64,000 nt of DNA from Candidatus Omnitrophota bacterium (GCA_029261035.1 JAJDCD010000012.1:186001-250000), one strand, 5' to 3'; positions 38,064-47,650 are shown, numbered from the stretch's first letter. A program made the numbers and translations. Notes: a model not told the origin generated them from the letters alone.

Positions 38064-40382
38064 TTAAGATTTTGCTGCGCTTTGACTTTCTCTTAAGTTT
38101 TTAGCTGACAATACCATATTTTTTAAAGCTTCTTTAACTTCTGGCCATTGCCTTGTCTTTAAACCGCAATCTGGATTCACCCAAATATTTTGAATTGGAA
38201 GAACATCTTCAGCTTTTTGAAGCAGTTGATCCATTTCAGTTACTTCAGGAACACGTGGAGAGTGAATATCAAAAACTCCAGGCCCAACCTCATTTGGGTA
38301 CTTAAAGTTAACGAACGCCTCTAAAAGCTCCATGTTAGAGCGAGATGTTTCAATAGAAATAACATCTGCATCTAAGTCCGCAATCGCTTGGATAATGTCA
38401 TTGAATTCTGCATAACACATATGGGTATGAATCTGAGTATCATCCTTTACTCCACTAGAGCAAAGTCTAAACGCATCTACAGCCCATTTTAAATAATCTT
38501 TCCAATCATCTCTTCTTAAAGGCAAACCTTCACGAAGAGCTGGCTCATCGATTTGAATAGCCGCAATGTTTGCCGCTTCTAAATCTTGCACTTCGTCTCG
38601 AATCGCTAGACCAATCTGCTTTGCTGTTTCGCTTCTTGGTTGATCGTTTCGAACAAAGCTCCATTGAAGGATGGTCACAGGACCTGTCAACATACCCTTC
38701 ATCGGCTTGTCTGTGAGTGTTTGTGCAAAACTAGAATAGTAAACAGTCATTGGTTTTGGTCGAGAAACATCTCCGAAAATCACCGGAGGTTTCACATAAC
38801 GAGAACCATAACTTTGAACCCAACCAAATTGAGTAAAAGCAAAACCTTCTAGGTTTTCCCCAAAGTACTCAACCATGTCATTTCTTTCAAATTCACCATG
38901 CACAAACATATCGATTCCAACTTCTTCTTGGAAATCGACTGCTTTTTTAATTTCGTCTTTTACAAAGGTGTCATAGTCTTCAGCGCTTAACTCACCTTTT
39001 TTTAATTTCGCACGGTTAGAACGAACTTCTTTTGTTTGAGGAAAAGATCCAATGGTTGTCGTTGGAAACAATGGCAACTTTATCTTTTCTCTTTGAGCTG
39101 TTTGACGAGATGTAAACTCAGAGTCTCTTTTAAGATCAGCTTCTGTAACAGCATTAGAACGATCTTTAACAGCATTGTTATGAATTCTAGAACTGCTTCT
39201 ACGAGATTCATTAGCTGCTTTGTTAGCTTCAAGAGCTTCTTGACCACCTTGCCCTGTAATCAATTGAAAAAGACTAGTTACTTCTGTAAGTTTTTCTTCA
39301 GCAAATGCTAACCAGTTTTTTAATTCATCATCCAACTTAGCTTCATTTCTAAGTGTTACTGGAGAGTGCACCAAAGAACAGGATGGAGATACAATCAAAC
39401 GATCTTCGCCGATAGCTGCTTTTGCTTTTTCTAAAATAGCTAAAGATTGTTCAAAGTCATTCTTCCAAATATTTCTTCCATCAACAACACCTACAGACAA
39501 TAGTTTATCTGCTGGTAATTGAGACAATACTTGATCTAACTCACCTGCTGCACGCACACAGTCCACATGAAATGCATTAACAGGCAACCCTAAGAATGTT
39601 TGAAGGTTATCTCTAAGATCTCCAAAATAATTTGCGGCCAAGATTTTTAGATTAGGTACACTAGAAGCAAATGTTTCAAATGCTGATTTAGCTAAGCTAC
39701 GTTGCTCATCTGTTAAATCCAAAGATAAAACAGGCTCATCAATCTGCACCCATTCAGCCCCTTGAGCTTCTAATTTTTGAAGAATCTCAACGTACAAGGG
39801 CAACAATTTGCCAAATAATTCAAAACGATCGAAGTTAGGATTGTCTTTGTCTTGAATCTTTCCTAAAGTTAAATAGGTTAAAGGTCCAATCAAAACGGGT
39901 TTTGTTTTAATCCCCGCATCTAAAGCTTCTTGGAATTCATCAAAAATTTTAGAAGAAGAAATTTTAAAATTAGTATCCTGGCTAAATTCAGGAACAATGT
40001 AATGGTAATTGGTGTCAAACCACTTGGTCATTTCACAAGCAAAGGTTTGAGAAGCATGGTCACTACCTTCTTCTTTAGAACCACGTGCCATCAAAAACAA
40101 GACATCTAGGTCAATATTGTTGCCATCCCACTTAAAGCGTGGAGGAACATTTCCTAGCAAACAGGACATATCTAACATTTGATCATAAAAACTAAAATCA
40201 TTAGAAGGGATTAGATCAATACCAGCTTCCTTCTGTGTTTGCCAATTTGCTTTTCTTAATTCAGATCCTGCTTTTTTAAGCTCTTCGCCAGACAGTTCAC
40301 CTTTCCAATAAGACTCTGTTGCTTTCTTCAATTCTCTTTTTGCACCTATTCTTGGAAAACCTAGATTACCTGATAAAGCCAT
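38064..40382 (-). CDS. metE: Cobalamin-independent methionine synthase
   Basis: This 772-residue enzyme moves a methyl group from 5-methyltetrahydrofolate polyglutamate to homocysteine. Both halves are present: an N-terminal barrel from NLGFPRIGAKRELKKATESYW, and a C-terminal catalytic barrel beginning FPTTTIGSFPQTKEVR. Zinc ligands are seen in HTHMCYAEF (His and Cys, about residues 651-655) and NPDCGLKTR (Cys). Having MetE means methionine can be made without B12. It follows hisI by 32 bp. No SAM riboswitch is visible upstream. Confidence 0.97.
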   Translation of the reverse strand: MALSGNLGFPRIGAKRELKKATESYWKGELSGEELKKAGSELRKANWQTQKEAGIDLIPSNDFSFYDQMLDMSCLLGNVPPRFKWDGNNIDLDVLFLMARGSKEEGSDHASQTFACEMTKWFDTNYHYIVPEFSQDTNFKISSSKIFDEFQEALDAGIKTKPVLIGPLTYLTLGKIQDKDNPNFDRFELFGKLLPLYVEILQKLEAQGAEWVQIDEPVLSLDLTDEQRSLAKSAFETFASSVPNLKILAANYFGDLRDNLQTFLGLPVNAFHVDCVRAAGELDQVLSQLPADKLLSVGVVDGRNIWKNDFEQSLAILEKAKAAIGEDRLIVSPSCSLVHSPVTLRNEAKLDDELKNWLAFAEEKLTEVTSLFQLITGQGGQEALEANKAANESRRSSSRIHNNAVKDRSNAVTEADLKRDSEFTSRQTAQREKIKLPLFPTTTIGSFPQTKEVRSNRAKLKKGELSAEDYDTFVKDEIKKAVDFQEEVGIDMFVHGEFERNDMVEYFGENLEGFAFTQFGWVQSYGSRYVKPPVIFGDVSRPKPMTVYYSSFAQTLTDKPMKGMLTGPVTILQWSFVRNDQPRSETAKQIGLAIRDEVQDLEAANIAAIQIDEPALREGLPLRRDDWKDYLKWAVDAFRLCSSGVKDDTQIHTHMCYAEFNDIIQAIADLDADVISIETSRSNMELLEAFVNFKYPNEVGPGVFDIHSPRVPEVTEMDQLLQKAEDVLPIQNIWVNPDCGLKTRQWPEVKEALKNMVLSAKNLRESQSAAKS

Positions 40383-40414
40383 GACTTATATCTCCTTTAT
40401 TTTTTAATATTTGA

Positions 40415-40900
40415 TTAAAGCTTTGTTGGATTAGCGGCATCCCCATAAACATCTTTTGGGTCAAACACCTTTTCCGTATCTGTAAACACAAGTTCTATTG
40501 GTTTATTGTCTTCAACTGCTTTCCCATAAGGAATTTCTCTATAAAAACAAGAACGGTACCCAACGTGACAACTTGCCCCACCTTGTACATCTACACGTAA
40601 CCAAATTGTATCCTGATCATCATCAATCATAATTTGTTTTACTTTTTGAACCAAACCACTGGTTGCCCCTTTATGCCAGATTACTTTTCTGGATCGGCTC
40701 CAATAAACAGCTTCGCCCAACTCAATCGTTTTAGTTAAAGCTTCTTTATTCATATATGCATGCATTAAAAGCTCGCCTGAGGTATGATCCGTAGTCACTA
40801 CTGGAACAAGTCCGTCAGCATCAAATTTAGGAGCTAATAGCTTACCTTCTTCAACTTCTTCAACATTCTTTCTTTCTGCAAAAATATTTTTATCACTCAT
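40415..40900 (-). CDS. hisI: Phosphoribosyl-AMP cyclohydrolase
   Basis: This 161-residue enzyme opens the adenine ring of phosphoribosyl-AMP in histidine synthesis. The core reads [36 protein letters not shown] (metal-binding Asp cluster) and [15 protein letters not shown] (zinc Cys residues). It has an N-terminal extension of about 30 residues and lacks the HisE part. It leads the hisI-metE unit; no other his gene is in the window. AGGAGAAG precedes the ATG. Confidence 0.95.
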   Translation of the reverse strand: MSDKNIFAERKNVEEVEEGKLLAPKFDADGLVPVVTTDHTSGELLMHAYMNKEALTKTIELGEAVYWSRSRKVIWHKGATSGLVQKVKQIMIDDDQDTIWLRVDVQGGASCHVGYRSCFYREIPYGKAVEDNKPIELVFTDTEKVFDPKDVYGDAANPTKL

Positions 40901-40927
40901 TACGCTTCTCCTACACCTATTTTAGAT

Positions 40928-40955
40928 AATATAGATAATTTTCCCTTTATGTAAA
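40928..40955 (-). promoter_or_regulatory. Candidate promoter of hisI-metE
   Basis: On the minus strand TTTACA (40955-40950) is followed after 16 nt by TATATT (40933-40928), 28 bp upstream of the hisI ATG. It is a fair sigma-70 match and the only good one close to the gene. Confidence 0.4.
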
Positions 40956-41076
40956 AATGGTCGGATACTCTATCATTTATTAGATGAAATATCTACCTAA
41001 ATCCATCATTCTAAGCAAGCACAAAGCCTAATTCATATTGAGGAATCCTATTACCAGCACTCAAGTTATGGACCCA

Positions 41077-41104
41077 GTGTGCCAGGTCTAAAGACCTGGC
41101 ACAC
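41077..41104. repeat. Palindrome with 13-bp arms
   Basis: GTGTGCCAGGTCT (41077-41089) and AGACCTGGCACAC (41092-41104) are exact reverse complements separated by two A residues. No U tract follows on either strand, so it is probably a dispersed palindromic element and not a terminator. Confidence 0.6.
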
Positions 41105-41178
41105 AATATAACGTTATAAGTTGATACTGTATATGGGGTTATGGTTGTTTTTACTGGCTACAGCCTACCCTTTGCCTA

Positions 41179-41235
41179 GGGGACACGCACTTTTGACACA
41201 GCTGCTTCGCAACAGTATCAAAAGTCCATGTCCCC
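41179..41235. repeat. Inverted repeat with 18-bp arms
   Basis: GGGGACACGCACTTTTGA (41179-41196) pairs with TCAAAAGTCCATGTCCCC (41218-41235) at 16 of 18 positions around a 21-nt loop. It is about 85 bp upstream of the HIT gene. Confidence 0.55.
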
Positions 41236-41319
41236 GAATTCCTCATCTTTTTTAACCTGGTACACAAAGTCAAAAGTCCGTATAATTATCTTTCAACAAT
41301 TTTAAATACGGAGATAAAT

Positions 41320-41709
41320 ATGGCTACATTGTTCACAAAAATCATTGCTGGCGAAATCCCCTGCCACAAGCTTATAGAAGATGAAAACTTTCTTGCGTTT
41401 CTAGATATTCGTCCTATAAATCCAGGCCACAGTCTTGTTATTCCTAAAAAGGAAGTTGATTATATTTTTGATAATGACGACGAAACACTTTCTAAAATTA
41501 TGCCTTTTGCAAAAAAAGTAGCAACAGCCATCCGAAAATCGGTTTCGTGCAAACGTGTAGGAATTATGGTTGCAGGACTCGAAGTTCCTCATACTCATAT
41601 ACACCTTGTTCCCATTCACTCTATCGGTGATTTGAATTTTGCCAATGCAACCCCAACAGAAGACAAAGACCTCGCTCTTGTTGCAGAAAAGATTAAAGAG
41701 AATTTATAA
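41320..41709 (+). CDS. HIT-family nucleotide hydrolase
   Basis: This 129-residue histidine-triad protein has its motif HTHIHLVP with His91, His93 and His95. Members hydrolyse AMP-linked phosphoramidates or dinucleoside polyphosphates. It is two bases upstream of hemB and probably shares its transcript. The substrate is unknown. Confidence 0.93.
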   Translation: MATLFTKIIAGEIPCHKLIEDENFLAFLDIRPINPGHSLVIPKKEVDYIFDNDDETLSKIMPFAKKVATAIRKSVSCKRVGIMVAGLEVPHTHIHLVPIHSIGDLNFANATPTEDKDLALVAEKIKENL

Positions 41710-41711
41710 AT

Positions 41712-42701
41712 ATGAATAACTCCCCACTCAGTCGTCCAAGAAGAAACAGAAAAACAGAATCGATTCGAAGAATGATGCAAGAAACGCAATTTCAAGCTTC
41801 AAACCTCGTTCTCCCTCTTTTTGTTCAAGAAGGAGAAAACAAATCTACACCGATAGATTCTCTCCCTGGACATTTTAGACTCAGCATTGATTTAATTGTT
41901 AAAGAAGCACAAGCAGCTTTTGAATTAGGAATCAAAGCATTATGTCTTTTTCCGGTAATTAATCCTTCTCTCAAAAATTCTAATGCCACAGAATCTACAA
42001 ATGACAAAGGGCTTCTTCCTCAAACTATTCGAGCAATAAAAAGTGCCGTCCCTGAAATAACAATTATCACAGATGTCGCTATGGACCCTTATTCAAGCGA
42101 CGGGCATGATGGGGTTGTTAAAAATGGAAAAATAATAAATGACGCCACTTTACCCATCTTAGCCCAGATGGCTTTAACACAAGCAAAAGCAGGCGCTGAT
42201 ATCGTAGCCCCATCCGATATGATGGATGGTCGCGTTGCTGCTATTCGTAAAATCTTAGACGAATCAAACTTTCAAGAAGTCTCTATTCTTTCCTATGCTG
42301 CCAAATACGCATCTTCTCTTTACGGTCCTTTCCGAGATGCTTTAGACTCCTCTCCAAAAGATGGAGACAAAAAAACATATCAGATGGACCCGTCAAATAT
42401 TCGTGAAGCCAAAAGAGAAATTGAGTTAGACATCGCTGAAGGGGCAGACATCTTAATGGTTAAACCCGCACTCCACTACCTTGATGTTATTTCTACAATC
42501 AAAAGCAACTACCCCTTACCTATTGCGGCCTATCATGTCAGCGGTGAGTATGCGATGATCAAAGCAGCGAGTGAAAAAGGTTGGATTAATGGTGAGGATG
42601 TTCTTTACGAAACATTAGTTTCTATAAAACGAGCAGGAGCAGACATCATTTTCACATATGGTGCTCTTGAAATTGCTGAAAGATTAAAAAGTTTAAAGTA
42701 A
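41712..42701 (+). CDS. hemB: Delta-aminolevulinic acid dehydratase (porphobilinogen synthase)
   Basis: This 329-residue enzyme joins two 5-aminolevulinate molecules to porphobilinogen in haem synthesis. Family features are NLVLPLFVQEG, the metal region DVAMDPYSSDGHDG, YAAKYASSLYGPFRDA, and the Schiff-base lysine in LMVKPALHYLD. The DVAMDPYSSDGHDG stretch lacks the cysteines of zinc-type enzymes (usually DVCLCEYTSHGHCG), so it is probably the magnesium-type form. The rest of the haem pathway is not nearby. Confidence 0.96.
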   Translation: MNNSPLSRPRRNRKTESIRRMMQETQFQASNLVLPLFVQEGENKSTPIDSLPGHFRLSIDLIVKEAQAAFELGIKALCLFPVINPSLKNSNATESTNDKGLLPQTIRAIKSAVPEITIITDVAMDPYSSDGHDGVVKNGKIINDATLPILAQMALTQAKAGADIVAPSDMMDGRVAAIRKILDESNFQEVSILSYAAKYASSLYGPFRDALDSSPKDGDKKTYQMDPSNIREAKREIELDIAEGADILMVKPALHYLDVISTIKSNYPLPIAAYHVSGEYAMIKAASEKGWINGEDVLYETLVSIKRAGADIIFTYGALEIAERLKSLK

Positions 42702-42732
42702 AAAATCAAAAACACCCCATCTTTAGAACATT

Positions 42733-42900
42733 TGTCATCCCCGAATGTTTGTATCGGGGATCCAGGCTTTCTCCCACATAGCGCAATAAAATATGATTTA
42801 TAGATTCCCGACTAAAGATTTCGGGAATGACACTTTCTCTAGCATTCTGTCAAAATTCTGAGATTGCCACGGCCAATTTGTCCACCGCCTCGTAATGACA
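42733..42900. repeat. Composite TGTCAT...ATGACA palindromic element between convergent genes
   Basis: TGTCATCCCCGA (from 42733) and CGGGAATGACA (ending 42832) are the ends of one inverted element, with inner ATCGGGGATC and GATTCCCG blocks. A second half-element with CTGAGATTGCCACGG ends in CCTCGTAATGACA at 42900. This TCATnnCGnG style of dispersed palindrome is widespread in bacterial genomes. It lies between hemB and the peptidase gene. Confidence 0.55.
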
Positions 42901-42913
42901 AACATTCTGTTTT

Positions 42914-42937
42914 CAGACCTCAGACTTCTGACTTCAG
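42914..42937. repeat. Heptamer array supplying the peptidase stop codon
   Basis: The plus strand reads CAGACCT, CAGACTT, CTGACTT, CAGG, a 7-bp period. The peptidase stop (42920-42922) and its last codons (Leu-Lys-Ser-Glu-Val) lie within the array, as with the RND gene at 12398. Confidence 0.55.
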
Positions 42938-44971
42938 GTTGTTCAAAATAAACGCGTATTCCATTGCAATCTCTTTCAAGTATTCGTAGCGCCCTGAAGC
43001 ACCTCCATGACCTGAACCCATATCAATTTTAAGCAACAAATCATTCTGATCCGTTTTAAATTCTCTTAATTTAGCGACCCATTTCGTAGGCTCCCAATAT
43101 TGAACTCGAGGATCATTAAGCCCTCCCGTCACAAACATTGATGGATAATCCTGTTGTTTAATTTGATCATAAGGAGAGTAAGAGTAAATATAATCAAAAT
43201 ATTGTTTCTCATTTGGATTCCCCCACTCATCATATTCTGTAACGGTTAGGGGAAGGGACTCATCTAACATCGTGTTAATTACATCCACAAAAGGAACATG
43301 CATAATTACGCCCTGGAATAAATCTGGCCGCTCATTCACACAAGCTCCCATAAGCAAACCTCCAGCACTTCCCCCCGCAACATAAAGTTGATTGCTAGAT
43401 GTATAGCCCTCTTGAATCACATGCTCACTGCATGCAATAAAATCAGTAAACGTATTTTTCTTGGTTAAGAATTTTCCATTCTCATACCAATCCCGCCCCA
43501 GGTCAGATCCCCCGCGTATATGTGCTATCCCGAATACAAAACCTCGATTCAACAGACTCAACCGATTGGATGAAAATGTCGCATCGATATTAATGCCGTA
43601 GGAACCATACCCATATAAATAAAAAGGGTTCCCTTCCTCTTTCTTTAAACTTTTCTTATACACTAAAGAAATAGGAACTTTAGTTCCATCACTTGCTGTT
43701 GCATAAATTCGTTCAGATTGATAATCCTGAGGATCATAACCTCCTAAAACGTCTTGCTGCTTTCGAACAGTTTTTGTTTTGTTTTTAAAATTAAATTCGA
43801 TCACGGTATTTGGGGTTGTCAACGAAGTATAAGAAAATCGAAGCATAGGAGCTTTGAACTCCGGATTATTTCCCTGTCGCAAAGCATAAACGGGTTCTTC
43901 AAAAGGAATTTCAAAAACTTCCTCTGAATTCCAATATCTCAACTCTATATGGTCTAACCCTCCTTCTCTTTTAAACACAACTAAAACATCTTCAAATACA
44001 TCAATGTCTTCAAGCTGAACACCTTCCTTATGAGCAATAACTTCCGACCAGTTCTCTTTCTCTGGCGTAACAACTAAAGTTTTCATCAACTTAAAATTCT
44101 GAGCTTGGTCATTAGACAATACATAAAACTCGCCCTTATGATGCTCTACAGAATACTCATGTTTTTCTTCTCGCTTTTGAATGAGGCTAAAATCTGCCGT
44201 TGGATTATCCGCATCCAAAAACCAAGCTTCTGAAGTGATTTTACTATCTAAACCTAAAAGCAAAAATGCCCCATCTTTACTTTTGTCTAACGAAAGAAAA
44301 AAACGCTCGTCCTTCTCTTCAAAAAGTTCCTTATCGCTTTCAACAGGTTCCCCTAGAACATGTTTAAACAACTTATAAGGCCTTTTAGATTCGTCTAAAG
44401 TACTATAAAAAAAAGTCTTATTATCATTAGCCCATTCACAGCAAGTTGCTGTATTTTTAATTTGATCTGCTAGCAAACACCCCTTCTCCAAGTCTTTGAT
44501 GTACAACGTGTATTCCTCATCTCCTTTTAGGTCTACAGAGTAAGCTAAGTAATTGTGGTTTGGACTTATCTCAAATACACCTAAATCAAAATAAGCTTCC
44601 CCCTCAGCTAACTGGTTTGAATCAATCAGAATTTCCTCATCAGCTTCAGTCGAAAAATGTTTTCTAGCATAAATAGCGTACTGCTTTCCCTTCTCTGTTC
44701 TCGAATAATAAAAGTAATCTCCTTTTTTAACGGGTACAGAAATATCTGTTTCTTTAATTCGGGACACCATCTCCTCATACAACTCTTTTTGAAGAGTTTC
44801 TGTAGACTCTAATTTTAGTTTTGTATAATTATTTTCACTCTTTAAGTAATCCAAAACTTCTTCATTATCTCTTTCTCTCAACCAGAAATAATCATCCTGA
44901 ATCTCCAAATCATGGACATTAAATTTATATGTCTTTTTAGCTACTTCTGGAACTTTAAAAGCTTTTTCCAT
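42920..44971 (-). CDS. ptrB: Oligopeptidase B (S9A prolyl oligopeptidase family)
   Basis: This 683-residue serine peptidase cleaves short peptides, usually after Arg or Lys. It has a seven-bladed propeller (about 70-400) and an alpha/beta-hydrolase domain. The nucleophile is in YVAGGSAGGLLMGA (Ser near residue 535), the Asp in GGLNDPRVQYWEP and the His in MGSGHGGASGRYEYL. No signal peptide is seen, so it is cytoplasmic. It stands alone; the last residues are encoded by a heptamer repeat. Confidence 0.93.
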   Translation of the reverse strand: MEKAFKVPEVAKKTYKFNVHDLEIQDDYFWLRERDNEEVLDYLKSENNYTKLKLESTETLQKELYEEMVSRIKETDISVPVKKGDYFYYSRTEKGKQYAIYARKHFSTEADEEILIDSNQLAEGEAYFDLGVFEISPNHNYLAYSVDLKGDEEYTLYIKDLEKGCLLADQIKNTATCCEWANDNKTFFYSTLDESKRPYKLFKHVLGEPVESDKELFEEKDERFFLSLDKSKDGAFLLLGLDSKITSEAWFLDADNPTADFSLIQKREEKHEYSVEHHKGEFYVLSNDQAQNFKLMKTLVVTPEKENWSEVIAHKEGVQLEDIDVFEDVLVVFKREGGLDHIELRYWNSEEVFEIPFEEPVYALRQGNNPEFKAPMLRFSYTSLTTPNTVIEFNFKNKTKTVRKQQDVLGGYDPQDYQSERIYATASDGTKVPISLVYKKSLKKEEGNPFYLYGYGSYGINIDATFSSNRLSLLNRGFVFGIAHIRGGSDLGRDWYENGKFLTKKNTFTDFIACSEHVIQEGYTSSNQLYVAGGSAGGLLMGACVNERPDLFQGVIMHVPFVDVINTMLDESLPLTVTEYDEWGNPNEKQYFDYIYSYSPYDQIKQQDYPSMFVTGGLNDPRVQYWEPTKWVAKLREFKTDQNDLLLKIDMGSGHGGASGRYEYLKEIAMEYAFILNNLKSEV

Positions 44972-45035
44972 TTTATTTTCCTATAAGTTGCTCTGAATCA
45001 GTTATAATTTAGTTAATAACAAAGGACCTAAAAAC

Positions 45036-45671
45036 ATGTCTAAAAGAACTATAATTTTTGGTGACATTCATGCCTGCCATAAAGAATGGCAAACGCTTAT
45101 GAATAAAATCAAAATCAAACCATCCGATGATTTGATTTGTGTGGGCGACGTTGTCTGCAAAGGCCCTTCAACCAAAAAAGTTTTAGATATCGCCATGAGT
45201 CTAGATAACCTGCAATGCATTCTGGGAAACCACGAACTTCATCTCCTTAACGCCTGGAAAAACAATCAATTAGACAACCTCTCAAAAGCATACCAATTTG
45301 ATGCTATTCGAGAATTGGGAAACGAACTCGAGACCTACATGAACTTCATGGCTCAGTGGCCTCTCTATATCGAAACCGAGGATTACATTGTCTTACATGC
45401 TGGACTTAAAGCAGGCATCCCCTTAAATAAACAATCCGCCAAAGATTTAACAACGCTACGAACCCTCGAAGACAAATCTCCTTGGTACGAACATTATCAA
45501 GACACAAAGCTCATCGTTCATGGGCATTGGGCTCGTCAAGGTCTGGTCGTCCGAGAAAATGTTATTGGTCTAGACACAGGATGTGTTTACGGGAAAGAAC
45601 TAACAGCATGCATTCTTCCCGAACGAAAAATTGTAAGTGTTCCCGCTGAAAAAACATACATTTCTGTTTAA
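45036..45671 (+). CDS. Calcineurin-like metallophosphoesterase (PrpE/ApaH-like)
   Basis: This 211-residue protein has the metallophosphoesterase motifs in order: GDIHACHKEW (GDxH), GDVVCKGP (GDxxxxGP), LGNHELHLL (GNHE), then HAGL and VHGHWARQG. It could dephosphorylate protein or hydrolyse diadenosine polyphosphates; the motifs do not decide. A TATAAT lies at 45003-45008 and AAAGGA precedes the ATG. Confidence 0.88.
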   Translation: MSKRTIIFGDIHACHKEWQTLMNKIKIKPSDDLICVGDVVCKGPSTKKVLDIAMSLDNLQCILGNHELHLLNAWKNNQLDNLSKAYQFDAIRELGNELETYMNFMAQWPLYIETEDYIVLHAGLKAGIPLNKQSAKDLTTLRTLEDKSPWYEHYQDTKLIVHGHWARQGLVVRENVIGLDTGCVYGKELTACILPERKIVSVPAEKTYISV

Positions 45672-45678
45672 TAAAATG

Positions 45679-46236
45679 TTAACTCTTCGCTATCTCTAGA
45701 AAACGCTCCAAAACCACAGGAAGTTCTGTACAACCATCACTGCCTCGAAAATGAAACATATTCTTCTCCAGTATGGCCTTTGCTCCAATTTGCTCTGAAA
45801 AATTTTTAGCCAACTCTAATGGAACCATTGGATCATTGTCTGAAAAAATAGCAACAGCTTTTCCTATCCACTTTCTTACAATATCAGGATGGAATGTAAG
45901 CTCATAAAATTCTTTTGTTGAAGGGTTATGTATATTCCCACTAAACCCGGCAACAAACACGCACCCCCCAATAACTTCTTCCGGAATATGAGCCTCTAAA
46001 AAACGAGCAATTGCGATGCAGCCTAAACTATGACCAATAAAGTAAGTTTCCGCATCGGCTTTTCCTACAGCATCATGAATGCAATCAATCCATTCAGAAG
46101 GATGTGGCATTGCAGCTCTGGGCATAGCTAGTACATGAGCTTCAAAACCTCTTGAATTCAACTCTTTCTCCAGCCATCGAAACCAATTCGATTCTGGACT
46201 CGATCTCCAACCATGAACGATAAAAACTCTCTTCAT
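45679..46236 (-). CDS. RBBP9/YdeN-family serine hydrolase
   Basis: This 185-residue alpha/beta hydrolase starts FIVHGWRSSPESNWFRWLE, typical of the RBBP9/YdeN family. The nucleophile Ser is in FIGHSLGCIAIARFL, the Asp in IFSDNDPMVP and the His in KNMFHFRGSDGC. The substrate is unknown. Its start overlaps the stop of lgt by four bases (ATGA), so it is translated from the lgt message. Confidence 0.88.
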   Translation of the reverse strand: MKRVFIVHGWRSSPESNWFRWLEKELNSRGFEAHVLAMPRAAMPHPSEWIDCIHDAVGKADAETYFIGHSLGCIAIARFLEAHIPEEVIGGCVFVAGFSGNIHNPSTKEFYELTFHPDIVRKWIGKAVAIFSDNDPMVPLELAKNFSEQIGAKAILEKNMFHFRGSDGCTELPVVLERFLEIAKS

Positions 46237-47087
46237 TCTGCTAATTTTCCTCTTTGATTATTATTAAAATAAAAATTTACAGTCATAATCGTTGAACCTA
46301 TAAAAATCATAAACAAACATAAGATTTGCCCCATCGAAAAAGACGCTACAACAAACCCTAAATGAGCATCAGGTTCTCTTGTATATTCAATAAAAAAACG
46401 AAACAATCCATACCCTATTAAATATACACCACTGACAAATCCATTAAAATAATTTTTATTTCTTATCGACCATAATAAAACAAATAGAATCAGTCCCTCA
46501 AACAAAGCTTCTAATAGCTGTGACGGATAACGAAGCTGTCCAGAAGCATCCGAATTAAAATACATTCCCCAAGAACTTTGAGTAACCCTTCCAAACAATT
46601 CATCATTTAGAAAATTCCCTATACGCCCTAAGGTATAGCCTAAAGGAACTGCTGGAACAATAAAATCCACTAATTTCCAAAATGAAAATTGGTAATGCAA
46701 ACCAAAAAATAGAATTGCTAGAAAAGCCCCAAAAAGCCCTCCATGATAAGACATCCCTCTAAGGCCTATAAAATTAAAACCAGAATCAAATGGGAGGAAA
46801 ATTTGAAAAGGATGATGAATAAAATAACTCAAATCATAAAACAAGACATAACCTAATCGTCCACCCAAAATAACACCAAAAACCAACCAAACAATCAGAA
46901 TATCTAAATCTGATTGAGTTAAAATAGAATCCTCTTTTTTAATTCGATATAAAACGACTAAGTAGGTAATAACAATTGCCGAAACAAAACAAATTCCATA
47001 ATAACGAATCTGTAAGCCTCCCAATTGAAAGAAAACAGGATCTATATGTTGAGGTAAATGCTGCCACCAATCAAAAAAAGAATTCAT
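46233..47087 (-). CDS. lgt: Prolipoprotein diacylglyceryl transferase
   Basis: This 284-residue inner-membrane enzyme adds diacylglycerol from phosphatidylglycerol to the lipobox cysteine of prolipoproteins. The family motifs are present: RGMSYHGGLFGA and the Lgt signature GRIGNFLNDELFGRVT, with seven membrane helices. It sits between the P-loop kinase (23-bp gap) and the hydrolase (overlap). Confidence 0.96.
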   Translation of the reverse strand: MNSFFDWWQHLPQHIDPVFFQLGGLQIRYYGICFVSAIVITYLVVLYRIKKEDSILTQSDLDILIVWLVFGVILGGRLGYVLFYDLSYFIHHPFQIFLPFDSGFNFIGLRGMSYHGGLFGAFLAILFFGLHYQFSFWKLVDFIVPAVPLGYTLGRIGNFLNDELFGRVTQSSWGMYFNSDASGQLRYPSQLLEALFEGLILFVLLWSIRNKNYFNGFVSGVYLIGYGLFRFFIEYTREPDAHLGFVVASFSMGQILCLFMIFIGSTIMTVNFYFNNNQRGKLAE

Positions 47088-47110
47088 AAACTGTTCTCTG
47101 GGTTAAAAAT

Positions 47111-47650
47111 CTAGGCTTTTAAAATAGTATCCATTTTTTGAAATAACAATTCTAATGTTGAAGAGTTGTCTATGTTGTAATTTGCCATTTGTATTGTTTC
47201 GTCAAGTTGCTGATCACTAGCCGTTTGACTTGATGCTTCATTTTCTTCTAAAGCGATAAACTCTTCTAAGGTCTGAGGATCCTTCTCCCGATTTCTTTGT
47301 CTCATCCGATCAAAACGGACTTCGCTGAGAGCCGTAACAGCCACTAATCTAAAATTAGGTAATTCCATTAACACTTTAACTTCTTCTGGATGACGAATGG
47401 AGTCAATAACACAATTTTTTTCTGAATCAACTTTTAACACAACTCTCTTAGCTAAAACTCCTGCACCTGCTTCTTTTCTTAAACGGTTTCCCAACTGAAA
47501 CAAATTATCTCTGACAACAGGGATTGATTCTTCCATAGCGGCATCTCTCAAACAATCTGAGAGGGAAAAATAAACAAAACCCTTCTCTTTTAAATACTCC
47601 GCAACAGCGCCTTTTCCAGAACCATTTTTTCCGGTTAATCCAATAATCAT
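47111..47650 (-). CDS. P-loop nucleotide kinase, CoaE/UPF0200-like
   Basis: This 179-residue protein has a Walker A GLTGKNGSGKGAVAEYL and a kinase-like lid. The stretches CVIDSIRHPEEVKVL and RFDRMRQRNREKDP resemble the dCMP-kinase/dephospho-CoA-kinase fold and the UPF0200 group. The exact substrate is not clear from sequence. It overlaps tatD by four bases, so it is coupled to it. Confidence 0.75.
   Translation of the reverse strand: MIIGLTGKNGSGKGAVAEYLKEKGFVYFSLSDCLRDAAMEESIPVVRDNLFQLGNRLRKEAGAGVLAKRVVLKVDSEKNCVIDSIRHPEEVKVLMELPNFRLVAVTALSEVRFDRMRQRNREKDPQTLEEFIALEENEASSQTASDQQLDETIQMANYNIDNSSTLELLFQKMDTILKA

Larger units (their letters stand above)
40901..41319. other. Divergent gene-free region with three palindromes
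   Basis: This 419-bp space separates hisI (minus) from the HIT gene (plus). I see no gene. It holds a perfect 13-bp-arm palindrome (41077-41104), the 12-bp palindrome TATAACGTTATA (41107-41118) and an 18-bp-arm inverted repeat (41179-41235). A TATAAT at 41281-41286 is a likely -10 for the HIT gene, whose GGAG ribosome site lies seven bases before the ATG. Confidence 0.6.

Noticed and set aside
40901-40927. SAM or T-box leader for the methionine genes
   Set aside because: The space between the probable promoter and hisI is only a few dozen bases, with no room for such a structure.
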